A stretch of 64,000 nt of DNA, taken from the NCBI GenBank assembly GCA_958298945.1, contig OY282608.1:19197933-19261932 (forward strand), written 5' to 3'. Numbering within the stretch: the first letter of the stretch is position 1; the number at the start of each line of letters is the position of its first letter. This document shows positions 56,781 through 64,000 of this stretch, piece by piece. This DNA comes from Atherix ibis. Lineage: Eukaryota > Arthropoda > Insecta > Diptera > Athericidae. A program made the position numbers and the translations under genes. The notes under the pieces were generated by a model. That model saw only the letters and a list, made by a program, of their open reading frames with translations, searched no databases and was not told the DNA's origin.

Positions 56781-59700
56781 ACCAACAAGCCAACAAACGA
56801 ACAAACCAACAAACCAAAAAACCAAAAAACCAACAAGCCAACAAACCAACAAACGAACAAACCAATAAACCAACAAACCAAGAAACCAACAAACCACCAA
56901 ACCAATAAGCCAACAAACCAACAAACCAACAAACCAACAAAGCAACAAACCAACAAACCAACAAACCAACAAACCAACAAACCAACAAACCAACAAACCA
57001 ACAAGCAAACAAGCCAACAAAACAACAAACCAACAAACCAACAAATCAACAAACCAACAAACCAACAAACCAACAAACCAACAAACCAGCAAGCCAACAA
57101 ACCAACAAACCAACAAGCTAACAAACAAACAAACCAACAAACGAACAAACCAACAAACCAACAAACCAACAAACCAACAAACCAACAAACCAACAAACGA
57201 ACAAACAAACAAACCAACAAACCAACAAACCAAAAAACCAACAAACCAACAAGCCAACAAACCAACAAACCAACAAGCCAACAAGCTTACAAACCAACAA
57301 ACCAACAAACCAACAAACGAACAAACCAACAAACCAACAAACCAACAAGCCAATAAGCCAACAAACCAACAAGCCAACAAACCAACAAACCAACAAACGA
57401 ACAAACCAACAAACCAACAAACCAACAAACCAACAAACCAACAAACCAAAAAAGCCAACAAACCAACAAACCAATAAACCAACAAACCAACAAACCAACA
57501 AACCAACAAACCAATAAACCAACAAACCAACAAACCAACAAACCAACAAACTAATAAACCAACAAACCAACAAACTAACAAACCAACAAACCAGCAAGCC
57601 AACACACCAACAAACCAACAAACAAATAAACCAACAAATCAACAAACCAACAAACCAACAAACCAACAAACCAACAAGCCAACAAACCAACAAACCAACA
57701 AACCAAAAAACCAACAAACGAACAAACCAACAAACCAACAAACCAACAAACCAACAAACCAACAAGCCAACAAACCAAAAAACCAACAAACCAACAAACC
57801 AACAAACCAACAAACCAACAAACCAACAAACGAACAAACCAACAAACCAGCAAGCCAACAAGCCAACAAACCAACAAACCAACAAACCAACAAACGAACA
57901 AACAACCAAATCAACAAACAAACAAACCAACAAACCAACAAGCCAAAAAGTCAACAAACCAACAAGCCAACAAGCCAACAAACCAACAAGCCAACAAACG
58001 AACAAACCAACAAACCAACAAGCCAACAAACCAATATACCAACAAGCCAACCAACCAACAAACCAACAAGCCAACAAACCAATAAACCAACTAACCAACA
58101 AACGAACAAACCAACAAACCAACAAACCAACAAGCCAACAAACGAACAAACCAACAAACCAATAAACCAACAAGCCAACAAACCAACAAACCAACAAGCC
58201 AACAAACCAATAAACCAACTAACCAACAAACGAACAAACCAACAAACCAACAAACCAACAAACGAACAAACCAACAAACCAAAAAACCAACAAACCAACA
58301 AACGAACAAACCAACAAACCAACAAACCAACTAGCCAACAAACCAACAAGCCAACAAACCAACAAACCAATAAACGAACAAACCAACAAACCAACAAACC
58401 CACAAACCAACAAACCAACAAACCAACAAATCAACGAAACGAACAAACCAACAAACCAACAAATCAACAAACCAACAAACCCGCAAACCGACAAACCAAC
58501 AAACCAACAAACGGACAAACCAAAAAACCAACAAACCAACAAGCCAACAAACCAACAAACCAACAAGCCAACAAGCCAACTAACCAACAAACCAACAAAC
58601 CAACAAACCAACAAACCAACAAACCAACAAACCAACAAACCAACAAACCAACAAGCCAACAAGCCAACAAACCAACAAGCCAACAAGCCAACAAACCAAC
58701 AAGCCAACAAACGAACAAACCAACAAGCCAACAAACCAACTAACCAACAAGCCAACAAACCAACAAACCAACAAGCCAACAAACCAACAAACCAACAAAC
58801 GAACAAACAACCAAATCAACAAACAAACAAACCAACAAACCAACAAACCAAAAAACCAACAAACCAAAAAACCAACAAAGCAACAAGCCAACAAACCAAC
58901 AAACCAACAAGCCAAGAAGCCAACAAACCAACAAACCAACAAACCAACAAACCAACAAACCAACAAACCAACAAACCAACAAACCAACAAACCAACAAAC
59001 CAACAAGCCAAAAAGTCAACAAACCAACAAGCGAACAAGCCAACAAACCAACAAGCCAACAAACGAACAAACCAACAAACCAACAAGCCAACAAACCAAC
59101 ATACCAACAAGCCAACCAACCAACAAACCAACAAACGAACAAACAAATAAACCAACAAACCAACAAACCAACAAACCAACAAACCAATAAGCCAACAAAC
59201 CAACAAGCCACCAAACGAACAAACCATCAAACAAACAAACCAACAAACCAAAAAACCAACAAACGAACAAACCAACAAACCAACAAGCCAACAACCCAAC
59301 AAACCAACAAACCAACAAACCAACAAACGAACAAACAAACAAACCAACAAACCAACAAACCAACAAACCAAACAAGCCAACAAACCAACAAACCAACAAA
59401 CCAACAAACCAACAAACCAACAAACCAACAAACCAAGAAACCAACAAACCAACAAAACAACAAACCAACAAACCAACAAACCAACAAACCAACAAACCAA
59501 CAAACCAACAAACCAACAAACCAACAAACCAACAAACCAACAAACCAACAAACCAACAAACCAACAAACCAATAAACCAACAAACCAAAAAACCAACAAA
59601 CGAACAAACCAACAAACCAACAAACCAACAAACCAACAAGCCAACAAACCAAAAAACCAACAAACCAACAAACCAACAAACCAACAAACGAACAAACCAA

Positions 59701-59829
59701 CAAACCAACAAACCAACAAGCCAACAAACCAACAAACCAACAAACCAACAAACCAACAAACCAACAAGCCAACAAGCCAACAAACCAACAAACCAACAAA
59801 CCAACAAACCAACAAACCAACAAACGAAC
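56781..59829 (+). repeat. Right-zone array segment without a clear tandem partner
   Basis: Fragments of the 4-kb repeat recur (AAGCTT at 57283, aactaataaacc near 57,550, caaccaaatc runs near 57,902 and 58,808). A cccgcaaaccgac variant lies near 58,480. A ccaaaaaa-containing 9-bp unit near 57,446 shifts the register. There are no genes, RNAs or non-repeat insertions. Confidence 0.7.
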
Positions 59830-61689
59830 AAACCAACAAACCAAGAAACCTACACACCAACGAACCAACAAGCCAACAAACCAAAAAACCAACAAACCAA
59901 CAAACGAAGAAACCAACAAATTAACAAACCAACAAACCAACAAACCAACAAACCAACAAACCAACAAACCAAGCAACCAACAAACCAACAAACCAATAAA
60001 CCAACAAACCAACAAACCAACGAACGAACAAACCAACAAACTAACAAACCAACAAACCAACAAACCAACAAACCAACAAACCAACAAACCAACAAACCAA
60101 CAAACCAACAAACCAACAAACCAACAAACCAACAAACCTACTAGCCAACAAACCAACAAGCCAACAAACCAACAAGCCAACAAACGAACAAACCAACAAA
60201 CCAACAAACCAACAAGGCAACAAACCAACAAACCAATAAACCAACAAACCAACAAGCCAAGAAACCAACAAACCAACAAACGACCAAACCAACAAACCAA
60301 CAAACCAACAAACCAACAAACCAACAAACCAACAAAACGAACAAAGCAACAAATCAACAAACCAACAAACCCACAAACCGACAAACCAACAAACCAACAA
60401 ACGAAAAACCAAAAAACCAACAAACCAACAAGCCAACAAACCAACAAACCAACAAGCCAACAAGCCAACTAACCAACAAACCAACAAACCAACAAACCAA
60501 CAAACCAACAAGCCAACAAGCCAACAAACCAACAAGCCAACAAGCCAACAAACCAACAAGCCAACAAACGAACAAACCAACAAACCAACAAACCAACAAG
60601 CCACCAAACCAACAAACCAACAAGCCAACAAACCAACAAACCAACAAACGAACAAACAAACAAACCAACAAACAAACAAACCAACAAACCAACAAACCAA
60701 AAAACCAACAAACCAACAAGCCAACAAACCAACAAACCAACAAACCAACAAGCCAACAAGCCAACAAGCCAACAAACCAAAAAACCAACAAACCAACAAG
60801 CCAACAAACCAACAAACCAACAAACCAACAAGCCAACAAGCCAACAAACCAACAAACCAACAAACCAACAAACCAACAAACCAACAAACCAACAAACCAA
60901 CAAGCCAACAAGCCAACAAACCAACAAGCCAACAACCCAACAAACCAACAAGCCAACAAACGAACAAACCAACAAACCAACAAAACAACAAGCCAACAAA
61001 CCAACAAACCAACAAACGAATAAATAAACAAACCAACAAACCAACAAACCAACAAACCAATAAACCAATAAGCCAACAAACCAACAAGCCACCAAACGAA
61101 CAAACCAACAAACAATCAAGCCAACAAACCAACAAACCAACAAAGGAACAAACCAACAAACCAACAAACCAAGAAACCAACACACCAACGAACCAACAAG
61201 CCAACAAACCAAAAAACCAACAAACCAACAAACGAAGAAACCAACAAATTAACAAACCAACAAACCAACAAACCAACAAACCAACAAACCAACAAACCAA
61301 GCAACCAACAAACCAACAAACCAACAAACCAATAAACCAACAAACCAACAAACCAACAAACCAACTAGCCAACAAACCAACAAGCCAACAAACCAACAAG
61401 CCAACAAATGAAGAAACCAACAAACCAACAAACCAACAAGTCAACAAACCAACAAACCAACAAACCAACAAACAAACAAGGCAACAAACCAACAAGCCAA
61501 CAAGCCAACAAACCAACAAGCCAACAAACCAACAAACCAACAAACCAACAAACCAACAAACCAACAAACCAACAAACCAACAAACCAACAAACCAACAAA
61601 CCAACAAACCAACAAACCAACAAACGAACAAACCAAAAAACCAACAAACCAACAAGCCAACAAACCAACAAACCAACAAGCCAACAAGC
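59830..61689 (+). repeat. Segment mixing left-zone and right-zone cassettes
   Basis: The cacaccaacgaacc cassette, here in a form with gaacc instead of gaatc, occurs at 59853 and 61181 (1,328 bp apart). Each is followed by cgaagaaa, aaattaac and an aagcaacc variant (near 59,971 and 61,300). Between them lies a cccacaaaccgac cassette near 60,369, typical of the right zone, beside aacgaaaaacc with a private 1-bp loss. The left-zone ctaacaagg-type cassette reappears near 61,470 as aaacaaggc. Confidence 0.75.
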
Positions 61690-64000
61690 TAACTAACCAA
61701 CAAACCAACAAACCAACAAACCAACAAACCAACAATCCAACAATCCAACAAACCAACAAGCCTACAAGCCAACAAACCAACAAGCCAACAAACGAACAAA
61801 CCAACAAACCAACAAACCAACAAACCAACAAGCCAACAAACCAACAAACCAACAAGCCAACAAACCAACAAACCAACAAATGAACAAACAAACAAACCAA
61901 CAAACCAGTAAGCCAACAAACGAACAAGCCAACAAAAGAACAAACCAACAAACAAACAAACCAACAAACCAACAAACGAACAAACCAACAAACCAACAAA
62001 GCAACAAACCAACAAACCAACAAACCAACAAGCCAACAAACGAACAAACCAACAAACCAACAGACCAACAAACCAACAAACCAACAAACCAGTAAGCCAA
62101 CAAACGAACAAGCCAACAAAAGAACAAACCAACAAGCAAACAAACCAACAAACCAACAAACCAACAAACGAACATACCAACAAACCAACAAACCAAGAAA
62201 CCAACAAACCACCAAACCAACAAGCCAACAAACTAACAAACCAACAAACCACCAAACCAACAAGCCAACAAACTAACAAACCAACAAAGCAACAAACCAA
62301 CAAGCCAACAAACTAACAAACCAACAAAGCAACAAAACAACAAACCAACAAACCAACAAGCCAACAAGCCAGCAAACCAACAAGCCAACAAGCCAACAAA
62401 CCAAAAAACCAACAAACCAACAAGCCAACAAACCAACAAACCAACAAGCCAACAAGCTAACTAACCAACAAACCAACAAACCAACAAACCAACAAACCAA
62501 CAATCCAACAAGCCAACAAACCAACAAGCCAACAAGCCAACAAACCAACAAGCCAACAAACGAACAAACCAACAAACAAACAAACCAACAAACCAACAAG
62601 CCAACAAACCAACAAACCAACAAGCCAACAAACCAACAAACCAACAAATGAACAAACAAACAAACCAACAAACCAGTAAGCCAACAAACGAACAAGCCAA
62701 CAAAAGAACAAACCAACAAACAAACAAACCAACAAACCAACAAACGAACAAACCAACAAACCAACAAACCCAGAAACCAACAAACCACCAAACCAACAAG
62801 CCAACAAACCAACAAAGCAACAAACCAACAAACCAACAAACCAACAAGCCAACAAACGAACAAACCAACAAACCAACAGACCAACAAACCAACAAACCAG
62901 TAAGCCAACAAACGAACAAGCCAACAAAAGAACAAACCAACAAGCAAACAAACCAACAAACCAACAAACAAACAAACGAACATACCAACAAACCAACAAA
63001 CCAACAAGCCAAAAAACCAACAAACCAACAAGCCAAAAAGCTAACTAACCAACAAACCAACAAACCAACAAACCAACAAACCAACAAACCAACAAACCAA
63101 CAAACCAACAAACCAACAAACGAACAAACCAAAAAACCAACAAACCAACAAGCCAACAAACCAACAAACCAACAAGCCAACAAGCTAACTAACCAACAAA
63201 CCAACAAACCAACAAACCAACAAACCAACAATCCAACAAGCCAACAAACCAACAAGCCAACAAGCCAACAAACCAACAAGCCAACAAACGAACAAACCAA
63301 CAAACCAACAAACCAACAAACCAACAAGCCAACAAACCAACAAACCAACAAACCAACAAGCCAACAAACCAACAAACCAACAAATGAACAAACAAACAAA
63401 CAAAAAAACCAGTAAGCCAACAAACGAACAAGCCAACAAAAGAACAAACCAACAAACAAACAAACCAACAAACCAACAAACGAACAAACCAACAAACCAA
63501 CAAACCCAGAAACCAACAAACCACCAAACCAACAAGCCAACAAACCAACAAACCAACAAAGCAACAAACCAACAAACCAACAAAGCAACAAACCAACAAA
63601 CCAACAAACCAACAAACCAGTAAGCCAACAAACGAACAAGCCAACAAAAGAACAAACCAACAAGCAAACAAACCAACAAAGCAACAAACCAACAAACGAA
63701 CATACCAACAAACCAACAAACCAAGAAACCAACAAACCACCAAACCAACAAGCCAACAAACTAACAAACCAACAAAGCAACAAACCAACAAACCAACAAA
63801 CCAACAAACCAACAAGCCAACAAGCCAGCAAACCAACAAGCCAACAAGCCAACAAACCAACAAGCCAACAAACGAACAAACCAACAAACCAACAAACCAA
63901 CAAACCAACAAGCCAACAAACCAACAAACGAACAAACCAACAAACCAACAAACCAAGAAACCAACAAACCACCAAACCAACAAGCCAACAAACCAACAAA
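61690..64000 (+). repeat. Three tandem copies of about 0.72-0.81 kb
   Basis: A ccagtaag unit followed by cgaacaag and aaaagaac occurs in pairs: 61905 and 62089, 62673 and 62897, 63409 and 63617. First members are 768 and 736 bp apart, second members 808 and 720 bp apart, all multiples of eight. Most copies also contain a ctaactaacc run, cacca-type ccaccaaa units and aaatgaac. The window ends inside the array, so the true end is not seen. Confidence 0.8.

Larger units (their letters stand above)
1..64000 (+). repeat. Simple satellite array, 8-bp unit ccaacaaa
   Basis: The whole window is a head-to-tail array of ccaacaaa in one orientation. The canonical unit is 5 A and 3 C, so the + strand is almost only A and C, and the - strand almost only T and G. 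Most units are canonical or differ by one base. Common variants are ccaacaag, cgaacaaa, ccaataaa, ccaaaaaa, ctaacaaa, tcaacaaa, gcaacaaa, caaacaaa, ccaccaaa, ccaagaaa and ccaactag. Length changes are rare, so the 8-bp register holds for kilobases. I saw no stretch of non-repeat sequence, no inverted segment and no inserted mobile element. A eukaryotic heterochromatic satellite is the likeliest identity, by inference from size and HOR structure. An assembly error in copy number cannot be excluded. Confidence 0.97.

Noticed and set aside
1..64000. Telomeric repeat
   Set aside because: The GT strand tttgttgg is T/G-rich like a telomere, but it matches no telomere motif I know. The units are highly variable and organised in kilobase HORs, which fits internal satellite better. 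A chromosome end is not visible.
1..64000. CRISPR array
   Set aside because: There are no spacers of unique sequence between repeats. The apparent repeats are 8-bp satellite units and their variants.
1..64000. AATAAA polyadenylation signals and CCAAT boxes
   Set aside because: ccaataaa is a common one-base variant of the unit and contains both strings by chance. There is no gene for them to serve.
1..64000. AACAAAG-like HMG-box (SOX/TCF) binding sites
   Set aside because: aacaaag occurs where a unit beginning with g follows, and the bulk repeat aacaaac is only a partial match. Binding cannot be inferred from such low-complexity sequence.
1..64000. Plasmid iterons or cyanobacterial short tandem repeats
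   Set aside because: Those arrays are tens to hundreds of bases long and sit beside genes. This one has no genes in 64 kb.
1..64000. tRNA, rRNA or other structured RNA genes, and hairpin terminators
   Set aside because: The + strand has almost no G or T, so stable base-paired stems cannot form within one strand.

Overview
This window is one uninterrupted simple satellite array. From base 1 to base 64,000 it is built from an 8-bp unit, ccaacaaa on the + strand (tttgttgg on the - strand), in roughly 8,000 copies. I found no unique sequence, no transposon, no RNA gene and no credible protein gene. Every long open frame is a by-product of the repeat. The unit and its three-unit (24-bp) multiples contain no stop codon in any of the six frames, so open frames run until a point mutation makes one.

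Organism: it cannot be named from this sequence. A 64-kb block of degenerate 8-mers with kilobase-scale higher-order repeats (HORs) is what is expected of eukaryotic heterochromatin (pericentromeric, subtelomeric, or a B or sex chromosome). It does not resemble a bacterial or viral genome. Short A/C-strand satellites are known elsewhere, for example the 7-bp Drosophila virilis satellites ACAAACT, ATAAACT and ACAAATT. This unit is 8 bp, and I do not recognise it as a named family.

Structure has three scales. (1) The 8-bp unit carries a limited set of recurring variants: ccaacaag, cgaacaaa, ccaataaa, ctaacaaa, tcaacaaa, ccaaaaaa, ccaagaaa, ccaccaaa, caaacaaa, ccaactag. (2) Short blocks of ordered variants form recognisable cassettes, for example a 40-bp five-unit period, a ctag/aaatgaac/aagtcaac/ctaacaagg cassette, a ctaactaatcaac junction and a cluster containing gtttaac. 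(3) These cassettes recur in the same order at kilobase spacing: 2,464 bp (11.3-15.7 kb), 2,312 bp (24.4-29.0 kb), about 2,320 bp (29.2-33.8 kb), about 2,120 bp (33.8-36.7 kb), about 4,030 bp (38.7-46.8 kb), and a 5-kb segment repeated 16.7 kb away (35.1-40.2 and 51.8-56.8 kb).

Layout: 1-6.75 kb, irregular array ending in a 0.9-kb duplication; 6.75-9.45 kb, array with a 40-bp sub-period; 9.45-19.7 kb, two block types in the order P Q Q' P' Q''; 19.7-37.9 kb, successive HORs of 2.1-2.6 kb; 37.9-59.8 kb, a second zone with its own diagnostic variants and HORs of about 4 kb; 59.8-64 kb, a mixed zone ending in three copies of about 0.75 kb. Nothing here suggests genes working together. The biology on show is satellite evolution: unequal exchange, segmental duplication and rare register-shifting indels. 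Repeat boundaries were judged by eye from landmark positions and are approximate to tens of bases unless a single landmark base is given.
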